Source of the DNA: Meiothermus sp. QL-1
GTDB lineage: Bacteria; Deinococcota; Deinococci; Deinococcales; Thermaceae
Reading direction: 5' to 3'
DNA length: 64,000 bases
Assembly (NCBI RefSeq): GCF_003351145.1
Contig: NZ_QQSV01000010.1
Span: 1-64,000, forward strand
The first letter of the stretch is position 1; every line of letters starts with the position of its first letter. Below are positions 1-9,341 of the stretch, piece by piece. Below the pieces are notes generated by a model that ran no database searches, had not been told where the DNA came from, and saw only the letters and a program-made list of their open reading frames with translations. The translations under genes were made by a program, and so were the position numbers.

Positions 1-2
1 CC

Positions 3-134
3 CTCTGGATACGGGCGTACACCTGCCCTGGGTGTGGGACGCTCTTCCACCGGGACGTGGCCGCAGCGCTGAACATCCTGGCCAGGGCTCGGACGGAGCC
101 TGCGGGGATGGATACGGCAAGGGCCGTTCCGTGA
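3..134 (+). CDS. tnpB: TnpB-family nuclease, C-terminal end only (partial)
   Basis: Open reading frame entering from the window edge and ending at TGA 132-134; 43 residues are visible. It shows the second half of the TnpB zinc finger (TCPGCG) followed by the RuvC-III block FHRDVAAALNILARA, whose Asp is the last catalytic carboxylate of TnpB/IS1341 proteins. TnpB is the RNA-guided nuclease encoded by IS200/IS605-family elements. The reading frame overlaps the right-end structure annotated separately, as is usual because the guide (omega) RNA is transcribed across the tnpB 3' end. Whether the rest of the gene is intact cannot be seen. Confidence 0.82.
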   Translation, partial: LWIRAYTCPGCGTLFHRDVAAALNILARARTEPAGMDTARAVP

Positions 135-175
135 GAACCGAGAAGCCCCGTTCTTCAGAATGGGGAGTCGTCACG
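85..175 (+). mobile_element. IS200/IS605-type right end and omegaRNA scaffold, copy 1
   Basis: A 91-bp segment repeated at 41092-41182 with 3 mismatches. It holds three small hairpins: GGCTC/GAGCC, ACGGC/GCCGT, and a 9-bp stem CCCCGTTCT/AGAATGGGG with loop TC (146-165). The similarity stops just after GTCACG at 175, which I take as the element boundary. In TnpB systems the guide would begin right after this boundary, so bases from about 176 on would be guide. Element identity rests on the overlapping tnpB end. Confidence 0.65.
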
Positions 176-230
176 CTATGTTCATACAGCACAACCCGGG
201 GTTCAGCGGCGTTCTATGCTTAGGGTGGTC

Positions 231-884
231 ATGGAAGCACTTCGGGACGAGGATTTGAAGCTGGCGGAGCTACTCGAGAGAATGCAGGCCGAGCTCGAGC
301 AACCCATCCCCCGCCTAGAGCGCTTGCGCGCCGACCTGAAGAGCGCTCGAGCCATGCTCGAAGCCCGTAACCAGGCCCTTTTGCGCTCCCGCAATCCAGA
401 GCTTGGAGAAGAGGACGGCCTCACCGGCTTGCTGGACCGCTCGGCCTTTGAGCGGGCGCTTCAGCGGGTCTATGAGGAAGGGGAGGCCTTCAGCCTGGTA
501 TTCGTCGAGGTAGACGGTTTTGCCCAGCTTGCCGGGCGCTTCGGGCAACTGGCCGACGAGGTCTTGCGGCGGGTAGGGCAGCTTGTGCGCAGGGTTTTGC
601 GGGCCTCGGATGTGGCTGGCCGGGTGGGGGAGGCCAACCTGGCCCTCATCCTGCGCGGCATTAGCAACGACCGGGCCTTTGGGGTTTGCGAGCGGCTGCG
701 GGTGGCGGTGCTCAAGTACCCCTGGCCCTCCTTACACCCCGAGCTTAGGGTCACCCTGAGCCTGGGTTTTGCCAGCCGCGGCGACGATTCCTCGGCCCAG
801 CACGTGATGGAGCGGGCCCAGCGCTTTCTGGCTGAAGCCATTGAGGCCGGGCGCAACCAGACCTTTCCCGGCCTCTATTACTGA
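231..884 (+). CDS. GGDEF-domain protein with degenerate active site
   Basis: Predicted cytoplasmic protein of about 217 aa: an N-terminal helical, coiled-coil-like segment of about 60 residues, then a GGDEF domain beginning DGLTGLLDR. GGDEF domains make cyclic-di-GMP, but here the signature loop reads VGEAN instead of GGDEF, so catalysis is unlikely; the metal Asp in VEVDGF is kept. A role as a binding or scaffold protein is an inference. An in-frame ATG at 216 is also possible; I prefer 231 because AGGGTGG lies just upstream. It follows the IS right end directly and is followed after 15 nt by a tiny membrane protein gene, probably co-transcribed. Confidence 0.8.
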   Translation: MEALRDEDLKLAELLERMQAELEQPIPRLERLRADLKSARAMLEARNQALLRSRNPELGEEDGLTGLLDRSAFERALQRVYEEGEAFSLVFVEVDGFAQLAGRFGQLADEVLRRVGQLVRRVLRASDVAGRVGEANLALILRGISNDRAFGVCERLRVAVLKYPWPSLHPELRVTLSLGFASRGDDSSAQHVMERAQRFLAEAIEAGRNQTFPGLYY

Positions 885-899
885 CTGGGAGGAGCAAGC

Positions 900-1025
900 A
901 TGCAAGGCCGCATCCTCGAATTTTTCAAGCGGAAAACCGCTGCCTGGCCCCGCCACCACCTGGCCTTACTGGCGGCTTTGTTTTTTCTCGGCTGGCTCCT
1001 GGTAGAGCTGGTTCTAGGGCGCTAA
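900..1025 (+). CDS. 41-aa single-pass membrane protein
   Basis: ATG preceded by GGGAGGAGC at good spacing, and TAA at 1023-1025. The product has a basic amphipathic N-terminus (FFKRKTAAWPRHH) and one hydrophobic segment of about 20 residues (LALLAALFFLGWLLVELVL). It lies 15 nt behind the GGDEF gene, suggesting a shared transcript. No family recognised; support is the ribosome site, the clear membrane segment and the tight spacing. Confidence 0.55.
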   Translation: MQGRILEFFKRKTAAWPRHHLALLAALFFLGWLLVELVLGR

Positions 1026-1054
1026 TAAAACGGCTGTACGCAAGTACAGCCGTT
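1024..1054 (-). terminator. Intrinsic terminator of acnA (possibly bidirectional)
   Basis: Perfect 11-bp inverted repeat AACGGCTGTAC / GTACAGCCGTT with a 4-nt loop (1029-1054). On the minus strand it is followed by TTTTATTA, so it terminates acnA. It also lies just after the short membrane-protein gene on the plus strand but has no T-run in that direction. Confidence 0.85.
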
Positions 1055-1067
1055 GCCCGGTTCGGGA

Positions 1068-3806
1068 TTAGGCCCGGGCCTTCTCCGCCAGTATGTTCTT
1101 GAGCACGGTCTGCAGGATGCCGCCGTTTTTGTAGTAGTCGAGCTCCACCGGGGTGTCGATGCGGGCCTTGACCTGGAAGCGCACCTGGCTGCCGTCGGCG
1201 CGGGTGGCCACCACGGTGAGCATCTTGCCGGGGGCTAGGTCTTCCAGGCCCAGGATGTCGTAGAGTTCATAGCCGGTCAGGCCCAGGCTGGCAGCGCTTT
1301 GGCCCGGTTGGAACTCCAGCGGCAGCACGCCCATGCCCACCAGGTTGCTCCGGTGGATGCGCTCAAAGCTTTGGGCGATGACGGCCTTCACCCCAAGCAG
1401 ATAGGTGCCCTTGGCCGCCCAGTCGCGGCTGGAGCCGTTGCCGTACTCGATGCCGCCGATGACCAGAAGGGGGGTGCCCTCGGCCTTGTACTGCATGGCC
1501 GCGTCGTAGACGAACATCTCCTCGCCCGTGCCCGGCTCGGCGCCCCGGTCGGACTTGGGCAGCTTCTTGGTGTAGGGGCCCTCTTTACCTCCCAGCATCA
1601 GGTTGCGGATGCGAATGTTGGCGAAGGTGCCCCGCATCATTACCTCGTGGTTGCCCCGGCGGCTGCCGTAGGAGTTGAAGTCGGCCGGCTCCACCCCGTG
1701 GCCCATCAGGTAGCGGGCTGCGGGGGAGTCTTTGGCGATGCTGCCCGCGGGGGAGATGTGGTCGGTGGTGATGGAGTCGCCCAGCAGGAGAAGGACCCGA
1801 GCCCCTTGAATGTCGGAAAGCTGGCGCGGGGCATCCAGGTTCTCGAAGAAGGGGGGGTTTTGGATGTAGGTGCTGTTGGGGTCGAACTGGTAAAGCTGGC
1901 CGGTGGGGGCAGACAGGGCCTTCCAGTGGGCGTCGCCCTCGAAGACCGTGGCGTACTGCCGGCGGAACATCTCGGGGTCCAGGGTTTTGTGGATGGCCTC
2001 GCGGATCTCCTCCTGGCTCGGCCAGATGTCCCGCAGGTAGACCGGTTTGCCGTTGGGGTCGAAGCCCAGGGGCTCGGTGTTGAAGTCGATGTCGATGCGG
2101 CCTGCAATCGCATAGGCCACCACCAGCATGGGGCTGGCCAGGTAGTTGGCCTTCACATCGGGGTTGATTCGGCCCTCGAAGTTACGATTGCCCGAGAGCA
2201 CTGCCGCCACCACCAGGTCGCCCTCCCGCACTGCTCTGGATATCTCCTCGGGCAGGGGCCCTGAGTTCCCGATGCAGGTGGTGCAGCCATAGCCCACGGT
2301 GTGGAAGCGCAGGGCCTCCAGGAAGGGGGTCAGGCCGGCGGCGTCCAGGTACTCGGTGACCACCTTGGAGCCGGGAGCCAGGCTGCTCTTGACCCAGGGC
2401 TGGGTGTCGAGGCCTGCCTCTATCGCCTTTTTGGCCAGGAGGCCGGCCCCTAGCATTACCGAGGGGTTGGAGGTGTTGGTGCAGCTCGTGATGGCCGCGA
2501 TGACCACCGAGCCATGCCGCAGTTCGAACTCCTCGCGGCCTCGCCTGACCAAGACCCGCTTATCGAGATGTTCTGGTTTTAGGCCAAAGCCGCGTTCCTT
2601 GGGGTCTTTGGTGAGGTGCTCGAGGAAGCTTTGCTTGACCTCGGAAAGGTTGACCCGGTCCTGCGGGCGCTTGGGGCCGGCCAGGGAGGGGGTGACGGTG
2701 GAGAGGTCGAGCTCGAGGTACTCGCTGTATACCGGAGCGGCGTCGTCGGTGCGCCAAAGACCGTTGGCCTTGGCGTAGCGCTCCACCAGGTCCACAAGCT
2801 CCTCCGGGCGGCCGGTGAGCCGAAGATAGGCCAGGGTTTCCTCGTCAATGGGGAAGTAGCCCATGGTGGCGCCGTACTCCGGCGCCATGTTGGCGATGGT
2901 GGCCCGGTCGGCCAAAGAGAGCTTGGAGACCCCGGGGCCGTAGAACTCCACGAACTTGCCCACCACCCCGTGCTTTCGCAGCATCTCGGTGACCCTGAGC
3001 ACCAGGTCGGTGGCGGTGGCTCCCTCGGGCAACTCGCCCACCAGCTTGAAGCCCACCACCCTAGGTGCCAGCATGTAGTAGGGCTGGCCCAGCATCACCG
3101 CCTCGGCCTCGATGCCTCCCACACCCCAGCCCAGCACGCCCAGACCGTTGATCATGGTGGTGTGGGAGTCGGTGCCCACCAGGGAGTCGGGGAAGGCGTA
3201 GACGCGGCCGTCCTCGCCCTTCTGGGTCATGACCACCTGGGCCAGGTACTCCAGGTTCACCTGGTGCACGATGCCGGTGCCCGGGGGCACCGCGCGGAAG
3301 CCTTTGAGGGCTTGTTGGGCCCACTTGATGAGCCGGTAGCGCTCGGCGTTGCGCTGGTACTCGAGTTCCACGTTTTTCTCGAAGGCGTAGGTGGTACCGA
3401 AGAAGTCCACCTGCACCGAGTGGTCGATGACCAGGTCCACCGGTACCACCGGGTTGATCATCTCGGGGTCACCGCCCAGCCTGGCCACCGCGTCGCGCAT
3501 GGCGGCCAGGTCGACCACCGCTGGCACCCCGGTGAAGTCCTGTAGGATGACCCGCGCGAGGATCAAAGGTACGTTTACCTCGCCCGGGTCGGGCTGCCAG
3601 TTGGCCAGACGGAGCACATCTTCCCGGGTTACCTTGTACTCGTCGTGGTTGCGCAGTAGGGACTCGAGCATGACCCGGATGCTGAAGGGCAACCTGGAGA
3701 CCGGGGCAATGCCCTGGCGCTCCAGCTCCAGGATGTCGTAGTAGTAGACCTCTCCTGTTCGCGTAGAGAGGCTCTTGCGGGTTTTGAACTCGTCTCTGTA
3801 TGCCAT
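1068..3806 (-). CDS. acnA: Aconitate hydratase A (aconitase)
   Basis: 912-aa cytoplasmic [4Fe-4S] enzyme interconverting citrate and isocitrate in the TCA cycle. Seen: the cluster-cysteine signatures [16 protein letters not shown] and [14 protein letters not shown], the swivel-domain block ending [17 protein letters not shown], and [12 protein letters not shown] near the C-terminus. Length fits the AcnA/IRP-like family. The start at 3806 is chosen because AAAGGAGC lies 5 nt upstream; an in-frame ATG at 3821 would begin before that site. The 185-nt upstream gap contains an inverted repeat TGCCCTT/AAGGGCA (3873-3895) and an AT-rich TAATATAGG stretch (about 3966-3974) that may be promoter or operator. 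It is transcribed away from the next operon. Confidence 0.97.
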   Translation of the reverse strand: MAYRDEFKTRKSLSTRTGEVYYYDILELERQGIAPVSRLPFSIRVMLESLLRNHDEYKVTREDVLRLANWQPDPGEVNVPLILARVILQDFTGVPAVVDLAAMRDAVARLGGDPEMINPVVPVDLVIDHSVQVDFFGTTYAFEKNVELEYQRNAERYRLIKWAQQALKGFRAVPPGTGIVHQVNLEYLAQVVMTQKGEDGRVYAFPDSLVGTDSHTTMINGLGVLGWGVGGIEAEAVMLGQPYYMLAPRVVGFKLVGELPEGATATDLVLRVTEMLRKHGVVGKFVEFYGPGVSKLSLADRATIANMAPEYGATMGYFPIDEETLAYLRLTGRPEELVDLVERYAKANGLWRTDDAAPVYSEYLELDLSTVTPSLAGPKRPQDRVNLSEVKQSFLEHLTKDPKERGFGLKPEHLDKRVLVRRGREEFELRHGSVVIAAITSCTNTSNPSVMLGAGLLAKKAIEAGLDTQPWVKSSLAPGSKVVTEYLDAAGLTPFLEALRFHTVGYGCTTCIGNSGPLPEEISRAVREGDLVVAAVLSGNRNFEGRINPDVKANYLASPMLVVAYAIAGRIDIDFNTEPLGFDPNGKPVYLRDIWPSQEEIREAIHKTLDPEMFRRQYATVFEGDAHWKALSAPTGQLYQFDPNSTYIQNPPFFENLDAPRQLSDIQGARVLLLLGDSITTDHISPAGSIAKDSPAARYLMGHGVEPADFNSYGSRRGNHEVMMRGTFANIRIRNLMLGGKEGPYTKKLPKSDRGAEPGTGEEMFVYDAAMQYKAEGTPLLVIGGIEYGNGSSRDWAAKGTYLLGVKAVIAQSFERIHRSNLVGMGVLPLEFQPGQSAASLGLTGYELYDILGLEDLAPGKMLTVVATRADGSQVRFQVKARIDTPVELDYYKNGGILQTVLKNILAEKARA

Positions 3807-4006
3807 AGAAGCTCCTTTCACAGGTGGGGGCCCCAGCCGCTCGTGGCGGCTACCGGGTTACAGGCAGCGGCTTGCCCTTCCAGTTTAAAAGGGCAGGCGC
3901 GGTTTGCCTACGGGTTGTGGGGCTTTCTTCCTGCCTGGGCGGGTGCGCCCTACCTCAGACACCCCTATATTAGCGCAAGGGCGGCGGTGCTGCGAGTGGT
4001 TATCGC

Positions 4007-4216
4007 TTAGAGCATGCCCGCCAGGAAGCCCTGCTCCCGCACGGCCCGGATGAGGTCCATCACGGTAAGCCGGTGGGGGTCGTAGACTACCTCGAGCTGC
4101 CCCACCTCGGCGGGCTGCACCCCTTCCACGCCCTCGAGCTGCTCCAGGGCTTTGCGCACCTTCTCTACCTGCTCGGGGCGCTCCATGCCCCGCACGCCCA
4201 GCAAAACCCGGTTCAT
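4007..4216 (-). CDS. HMA-like ferredoxin-fold protein lacking the metal cysteines
   Basis: 69 aa. The beta-alpha-beta pattern resembles heavy-metal-associated (CopZ-like) domains: VLLGVRGM at the start, a helix around [10 protein letters not shown], then [19 protein letters not shown] and the terminal G-F. The usual metal motif GMxCxxC is replaced by GMERPEQ, so it should not bind copper in the normal way. Its ATG overlaps the stop codon of the upstream vWA gene (ATGA), so the two are translationally coupled. Its role is unknown. A longer upstream reading exists but would lie wholly inside the vWA gene. Confidence 0.7.
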   Translation of the reverse strand: MNRVLLGVRGMERPEQVEKVRKALEQLEGVEGVQPAEVGQLEVVYDPHRLTVMDLIRAVREQGFLAGML

Positions 4217-5619
4217 GTCCCCAATTCTAGCCCAGCGGCCCGCCTTGGCCGCTGGAAGAGCAGCAGCTCCAGCCCCAGCACCAGCGCGGCCAGCAGGGCC
4301 AAGGGGGGACCTAGGGAAAGGGTGAGGCCTGGGGGGAGGGGCTGGCTCGGAATGGGCCGGGGCAGCAGGGTCTCCTCGGCGCGCAGAAGGCCGCTCCTTT
4401 GCTCGCCTCGGGGGGCCACCAGGTTGTAAAGCAGCACAGGAAAAGCAGGGAGGTCCTGCAGGCTTTCCACCGGGGGCAGGTAGAGGCCGTTGGGGTGGTA
4501 CCAGGCCAGGGCCTGGCCGGTCTCGCTCTGGGCCAGGGGCCGCCATCCTGGGGCCTGGGGGGCGGGGGGGATGCGCAGGCTGTAGCCCACCAGCTCCACC
4601 CCCCGCAGGTAGGGCAGGGTGCGCTCCACGTCGAAAACCGTGGCCTGGCCCGAGGCCTCCCGGGCGAAGAAGACGGTAAAGCGCGAGGGTTCGCGGCGGG
4701 GGGTGCCCAGCTCGAAAACCATCTCCCCGGGGCTGCCCCGGGCGGTGCCCAGCAGCCGCAGCACCCGCTCCAAGGCGGGGGCCTCCCCCGAGACCTCCAC
4801 CCGGACCGCCCGGCGGGTAAAGCGGGCCTCGTCGTCCAGCCCCAGGCTGTCCTGGAGCAAAAGCCGGGCTTCAAGGGTGGCCTGGGGCACCTCAAGGCTG
4901 GCGAAGCCCCGGGCCGGGACTTCTAAAGGGTAGCGCCGTCCGTTCACCCATACCTCGCCCCGCCAGAGGCCAGGGCCTGCGTTGGCCACGGCCACGAAGC
5001 CGGGGCCTATGGCGCTGATGCCCACATTGGGCCCGTTGCCGGCCACGTTGAGGTAGCCGTCGCTGCCGGGTGGGGGAGGCTTGTCGCTGATGACCAGGCT
5101 GGGGGCCTGGGGCAGGCGGGCCTGGCCCTGGGCCAGGGCCTGCGCCAGGTCGGTGCTCTGGGCCCTGGGGGCCGCCTGCTCCAGCGCCGGAACCAGGCTG
5201 CTGCCTGGGGCCGGGCCGAAGACCTGCGGGGGGTCGCCGGGCAGCACCAGGACCGCCTGGGGGGCTTTTTGCAGGTGGGCGCGGGCCAGCTCCAGAGCCC
5301 GTTGGAAGCGGCTTGGGGGAAGGTCGGTGGCGGCCATGGAGGCCGCTGTGTCCAGCACCACTATCAGCGGGCCGGGGCGTTCTAGGGACAGGCTGGGGCC
5401 GGATAGGGCCAGAAAGCCCAGCAAGGCCGCCAGCAGGAGCAAAAGCAGCCGCAGGTCAAGCCGCCGCCGGGCCCGTCCCTTGCGCAGGGCTCTTTGCCAG
5501 AGCCAAAGCCCCGCCACCCGGCGCTCTGGGGGCCGCCGGCGGCGGTACCACCACCAGATGAGGCCCAGGGCGGGCGGGATAAGGACCAGCGCCCAGGGCA
5601 GGGCGAAGGCGAGCTGCAT
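4213..5619 (-). CDS. BatA-like membrane-anchored vWA-domain protein
   Basis: 468 aa. Two N-terminal hydrophobic segments separated by a basic loop ([13 protein letters not shown] and later [21 protein letters not shown]), a von Willebrand A-like domain starting [16 protein letters not shown], and a C-terminal membrane helix ([16 protein letters not shown]). This is the BatA/aerotolerance-type layout. The MIDAS DxSxS reads DTAAS, so one metal-coordinating Ser is missing. It sits between a secreted protein gene (stop codon directly adjacent at 5620) and the HMA-like gene (ATGA overlap). This three-gene envelope operon is of unknown purpose. Confidence 0.75.
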   Translation of the reverse strand: MQLAFALPWALVLIPPALGLIWWWYRRRRPPERRVAGLWLWQRALRKGRARRRLDLRLLLLLLAALLGFLALSGPSLSLERPGPLIVVLDTAASMAATDLPPSRFQRALELARAHLQKAPQAVLVLPGDPPQVFGPAPGSSLVPALEQAAPRAQSTDLAQALAQGQARLPQAPSLVISDKPPPPGSDGYLNVAGNGPNVGISAIGPGFVAVANAGPGLWRGEVWVNGRRYPLEVPARGFASLEVPQATLEARLLLQDSLGLDDEARFTRRAVRVEVSGEAPALERVLRLLGTARGSPGEMVFELGTPRREPSRFTVFFAREASGQATVFDVERTLPYLRGVELVGYSLRIPPAPQAPGWRPLAQSETGQALAWYHPNGLYLPPVESLQDLPAFPVLLYNLVAPRGEQRSGLLRAEETLLPRPIPSQPLPPGLTLSLGPPLALLAALVLGLELLLFQRPRRAAGLELGT

Positions 5620-7035
5620 CTACCAGCGGACCTCGTAGAAGCTGCGCTGCACCAAGCTGCCGCCCTCCACCACCGTGTAGGAAAGCCCGGGGCCAAAGCG
5701 TTGGGAAATCCGCTCCAGGAAGTTGCCCAGGGCCCTGGCCAGCCTCTGCTCGAACTCCCCCCGCCCGAGGGTCTGGGGCAGTAGCCTGGCCGTCAGGGCG
5801 GCCTGCTCCCGCAGCATGGCCCCCTGGTCGCTGTAGCTGAAGCCCACGGCGTTGGCCGGCACCCGCACGCGGAAGCGCCGAAAACCCGGGTCGCGCCCCC
5901 AGGGGGGGTTGCGCAGGGCCTCGAGGGCGGCCTTGCTGGTGGCCAGCACCAGGCGGTCGGGCTCGAGGCGGTAGTAGAGGGTGCCCATCAGCCCCACCTC
6001 CACCGCCTTGAACCCCCCCTCGTTCCCCAGCACCCTGAAGCCCCCCCGCCCCTCGGGGGTGGCGAAGGCGGCCAGGCTTTGGAGGAGGGCCAGCAAGTTG
6101 GCCTCGGCGGTGGCGGGGTCGCGGAGTTCAACGTAGAGGAGGTTGTGCCCAAGCGGGCTTTCTCCTAGGGCATCGGGGGCAGGCGGGGGTCCTTTGGCCG
6201 TGACCAGGGCGAACCGGCTGCCAAACCCGCCCAGCTCGAGCCGGTAAGCCTGGCCAAACTCGCGCAGGATGCCCCCTAAGTAGGCGCCGAAGCGGCCCAG
6301 GTCGAAGACCCCCGTAAAGACCGCATACCCCTGCGGCAGTTCGGCGGGGTCGTAGGGGCGCCCCTGGGGCAGGAGCAGGCGGGCCAGGGCTGGGTCGGCT
6401 GAGGGGTTGAGCTCGAGGCGGACCTCCTCGGTATAACCGCCAGGGGTGAGCTGAAGGCGGTAGGTGAGCTGGCGCAGGGTGCGCAGGGCGCTGGAGGTGC
6501 GGGGCGGCAGCCCCAGCTCCTGCGGCAGGCTTTGCGGTAGGGTTGCCCAGAACACCACCTCCCCCTGCGCCGGGGCCCGCAGGCCCCGCCGGTTTTGCAG
6601 AAAGAGCTGGGCGTACCTGGGGCTGGCCGCAAAGAAGAGCTCGCGGCTAAACCCTAGCTGCACCTCCTGGTCGCCGCCCACCTGCCAGCCCCCCACGGTG
6701 CGCAGGCCCCGGGCTTCCTTGCGCAAAACCCTCAGCGCTGCAGGGCTGGGCCGCCCGATCAGGAAGAAACCATCGGGGTAGACCGCAGCGGCCAGCCCCC
6801 CTGCGGCGATGCCCAGCAGGTCCACAACCTCCCCCTCCTTCTGGCGCAACTCCCGGTTCAGCAGCCCTTCCAGGCCGCTTTGCCTGAAGTCGCTGGCCAG
6901 CCCCTGGATGTAGCGGCTGCCGCGCAGGTCGGCCAGGTAGAAGCCCGCCACCGCCCCCGGGGGGGCCAGTGAGACCAGGTTCTGGGCCAGGGCTGGGGCA
7001 AGCAGGAGAAGCACCCAAGCAATCCCACGGAGCAT
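5620..7035 (-). CDS. Secreted protein resembling the DUF3352 type
   Basis: 471 aa with a clear signal peptide (short basic start, hydrophobic core WVLLLLAPALA, cleavage near ALAQ). The mature part is a long soluble domain beginning VSLAPPGAVAGFYLADLRGS and including LATSKAALEALRN near residue 370, a pattern I associate with DUF3352-like exported proteins; this assignment is tentative. First gene of the operon with the BatA-like and HMA-like genes (stop and next ATG touch). Likely periplasmic; function unknown. Confidence 0.65.
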   Translation of the reverse strand: MLRGIAWVLLLLAPALAQNLVSLAPPGAVAGFYLADLRGSRYIQGLASDFRQSGLEGLLNRELRQKEGEVVDLLGIAAGGLAAAVYPDGFFLIGRPSPAALRVLRKEARGLRTVGGWQVGGDQEVQLGFSRELFFAASPRYAQLFLQNRRGLRAPAQGEVVFWATLPQSLPQELGLPPRTSSALRTLRQLTYRLQLTPGGYTEEVRLELNPSADPALARLLLPQGRPYDPAELPQGYAVFTGVFDLGRFGAYLGGILREFGQAYRLELGGFGSRFALVTAKGPPPAPDALGESPLGHNLLYVELRDPATAEANLLALLQSLAAFATPEGRGGFRVLGNEGGFKAVEVGLMGTLYYRLEPDRLVLATSKAALEALRNPPWGRDPGFRRFRVRVPANAVGFSYSDQGAMLREQAALTARLLPQTLGRGEFEQRLARALGNFLERISQRFGPGLSYTVVEGGSLVQRSFYEVRW

Positions 7036-7077
7036 AGCCCCATAGTACAGCCCGGCCCGATTCCAGGGGTGAATGCC

Positions 7078-9045
7078 TCAGGCCTCGGCCTTGCGCTCCG
7101 CGATGATTTTCTGGGCCAGCTGGGGCGGCACCTCGGCGTAGTGGGAGAACTCGAGGCTGTAGGCCCCCGTGCCCTGGGTGAGCCCCGAGAGGGCGCGGCC
7201 ATACTCCAAAAGCTCGGCCAGGGGCACCTCGGCGCTCACCACCGCCAAAGCGCCCTCCTGCTCCATTCCCAGAATGCGGCCCCGGCGGGCCTGGAGGTCG
7301 GAGAGGATATCGCCCACCCGCTCCTGGGGGGCGAACACCCTGAGGCGGTAGATGGGCTCCAGCAGGGTGGGGCTGGCCTGGGCCACCACGTTCTTGAAGG
7401 CGAGCTGGGCCGCGAGCTGGAAGGCCATGTCGGAACTATCCACCTCGTGGTAAGAGCCGTTGAAGACCACCGCCCGGAAGCCCATCACCGGATAGCCCGC
7501 CAAAGGCCCGCTCCTGGCGGCCTCCTTGATGCCGGCTTCCACCGCCTCCATGTACTTGGTGGGGATTACCCCCCCGGTAATCTCCCAAACAAAGGCGTAG
7601 TCCTCGTGCGGCTCCAGCCTGAGCCAGACGTCCCCGTACTGGCCGTGGCCGCCGGTCTGCTTCTTGTGCTTGCCCTGGCCCTCGGCCTTTTTGCGGATGG
7701 TCTCGCGGTAGGGCACCTTGGGTAGCCGGGCGATGACCCGCACCCCATAGCTGCCCAGGCGCTCGATGGCGGTCTCGAGGTGCAGCTCGCCCATGCCCCA
7801 AAGGACCTGCTCGCCGGTCTCGGGGTTGCGCTCGAATTTCAGGCTGGGGTCCTCCTCCAAAAGCTTGCGCAGGGCGTCGCCCAGCTTGGCCTCGTCGGCG
7901 CGGCTTTCGGGGAAAATGGCCCGCATTGCCACCGGCTCGGGCAGCCGGGCCGAGGGGAACTGGAGCCGCTCCCCCTGCCAAAGCGTCATGCCCTTGTGGA
8001 GCTGGTCGGCCTTGGGCAAGGCCAGGATGGTGCCGGCCTCGGCCTCCTCCAGCTCCAGCAGGTCCTTTCCCTTGGCAGTGTACAGGTGGGCCAGCCGCAC
8101 CGGGCCGTTGTCGGACTGCAGGCTGTCGCCGGGCTTGAGCCGGCCCCGGTAGAGCCGGGCAAAGGCCACCTGCCCCATGAAGGGGTCCACCTGCACCTTG
8201 AAGACCTTGGCCGCCGGAGGGCCCTCGCCCCAGCGCTCCTCAGGGGCAGGCAGGGCTTCCAGGAAGAGGTCCAGAAGCATGTCCAGCCCGATTAGGGCTC
8301 CTGCTGAGCCGATGGCCACAGGGTAAAGCTGCCCCTTGCGCACGGCCTCGTGAAAGGCGCGTGATAGCGCGACCTCCTCCACCTCCCCCCCTTCCAGGTA
8401 CTTTTCCAGCAGGCCCTCGTCGGTCTCGATGATGGCCTCCCGGGCCTCAAGGCGGTACTTCTCCACCCGCTCCCGCTCTGCTTCGGGGATGCTGGTCAGC
8501 ACAGGCCGCCCCTTCTCGTAGCGGAAGGCCCGGCCATGCAGCACATCAATCAGGCCCACCCATGCCCCCCCCTCGCAAAGCGGCAGGTGGGCGGGCAGGA
8601 TGGGGCCTAGGGTGGCCCGCAGGTCCTCCAGAAGGGCGAAGAAGTCGCCCCCCTTTTCCAGCTTGGTGACCACCACCATCCTGGGTAGCTCCAGCCGCTC
8701 GGCCACTGTCCAGGCCCGCTCGGTGCCAATCTGCACCCCGTTTTCCGCCGAGACCGCCACCACCGCTGCGTCGGCTGCCTCCAGGGCCCCGCGGATCTCC
8801 CCCACGAAGTCGGCGTAGCCTGGGGCGTCCAGCAGGTAGATGCGGTGCCCCCGGTACACAAGGGGCAGCACGGCGGTGCGGATCGAGATTCGGTGGGCCT
8901 TCTCCTCTGGGGTGTAGTCGGAGGTGGTGTTCCCTTCCTCCACCCGCCCCATCCGGTCTTTGCCTCCGGTGAAGAAGAGAAGGGCTTCGCCAAGAGTAGT
9001 TTTGCCGCTGCCGCTGTGCCCCACAAGGGCGACGGTGCGAATCAT
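7078..9045 (-). CDS. EF-G-2-type translational GTPase
   Basis: 655 aa, elongation-factor-G family. G1 is GHSGSGKTT, G3 is DAPGYAD (DTPGHVD in canonical EF-G) and G4 is VTKLEK in place of NKxD; these replacements are typical of the second EF-G of Thermus (EF-G-2). Domain IV carries QTGGHGQYGDVWLRLEP, and domain V ends EVPPQLAQKIIAER. The start at 9045 is set by AAAGGAGG ending 6 nt upstream. Longer readings would run through the neighbouring tRNA gene. Homologues bind ribosomes and GTP, but their exact role beside canonical EF-G is not settled. It is monocistronic here. Confidence 0.93.
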   Translation of the reverse strand: MIRTVALVGHSGSGKTTLGEALLFFTGGKDRMGRVEEGNTTSDYTPEEKAHRISIRTAVLPLVYRGHRIYLLDAPGYADFVGEIRGALEAADAAVVAVSAENGVQIGTERAWTVAERLELPRMVVVTKLEKGGDFFALLEDLRATLGPILPAHLPLCEGGAWVGLIDVLHGRAFRYEKGRPVLTSIPEAERERVEKYRLEAREAIIETDEGLLEKYLEGGEVEEVALSRAFHEAVRKGQLYPVAIGSAGALIGLDMLLDLFLEALPAPEERWGEGPPAAKVFKVQVDPFMGQVAFARLYRGRLKPGDSLQSDNGPVRLAHLYTAKGKDLLELEEAEAGTILALPKADQLHKGMTLWQGERLQFPSARLPEPVAMRAIFPESRADEAKLGDALRKLLEEDPSLKFERNPETGEQVLWGMGELHLETAIERLGSYGVRVIARLPKVPYRETIRKKAEGQGKHKKQTGGHGQYGDVWLRLEPHEDYAFVWEITGGVIPTKYMEAVEAGIKEAARSGPLAGYPVMGFRAVVFNGSYHEVDSSDMAFQLAAQLAFKNVVAQASPTLLEPIYRLRVFAPQERVGDILSDLQARRGRILGMEQEGALAVVSAEVPLAELLEYGRALSGLTQGTGAYSLEFSHYAEVPPQLAQKIIAERKAEA

Positions 9046-9070
9046 CTCCGACCTCCTTTGGTTGGGTTTC

Positions 9071-9076
9071 AGTATA
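9071..9076 (-). promoter_or_regulatory. -10 box of the EF-G-2 gene
   Basis: TATACT on the minus strand, 25 nt before the start codon, leaving a short leader that carries the AAAGGAGG ribosome site. No convincing -35 hexamer at 17 bp. Confidence 0.5.
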
Positions 9077-9162
9077 CGCCCGGGGAGAAAGCCGGTGTCC
9101 AGCCGCCGTGCAGACTTTGCACCAAGGCCTCGATAACCTGAAGGGGAGCCTCTAAAACGCTG

Positions 9163-9187
9163 AAAAAAGCCGCCCCCACAGGGCGGC
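9163..9187 (-). terminator. Terminator of tRNA-Ser(GGA)
   Basis: Stem GCCGCCC/GGGCGGC (9169-9187) followed on the minus strand by six Ts (9163-9168), directly downstream of the tRNA. Confidence 0.9.
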
Positions 9188-9190
9188 TGG

Positions 9191-9278
<88 letters not shown>

Positions 9279-9291
9279 AGGGGCAAAGATG

Positions 9292-9320
9292 AGTCTAACG
9301 GGCCTTCTGGGGAGCGTCAA
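9292..9320 (-). promoter_or_regulatory. Promoter of tRNA-Ser(GGA)
   Basis: Minus-strand TTGACG (9320-9315), 17-bp spacer, TAGACT (9297-9292), 13 nt before the mature tRNA 5' end. It is back to back with the valS promoter. Confidence 0.8.
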
Positions 9321-9333
9321 GCTGGTGTATACT
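9305..9333 (+). promoter_or_regulatory. Predicted valS promoter
   Basis: TATACT at 9328-9333 with a poor TTCTGG 17 bp upstream (9305-9310). The predicted transcript would begin near 9340, just before the T-box stem I. Confidence 0.5.
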
Positions 9334-9341
9334 GGTCCTCA

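Noticed and set aside
1299-2264. Long antisense reading frame inside acnA
   Set aside because: Mirror of the aconitase codons with GC-rich third positions; low-complexity His/Val/Gly-rich translation and no ribosome site.
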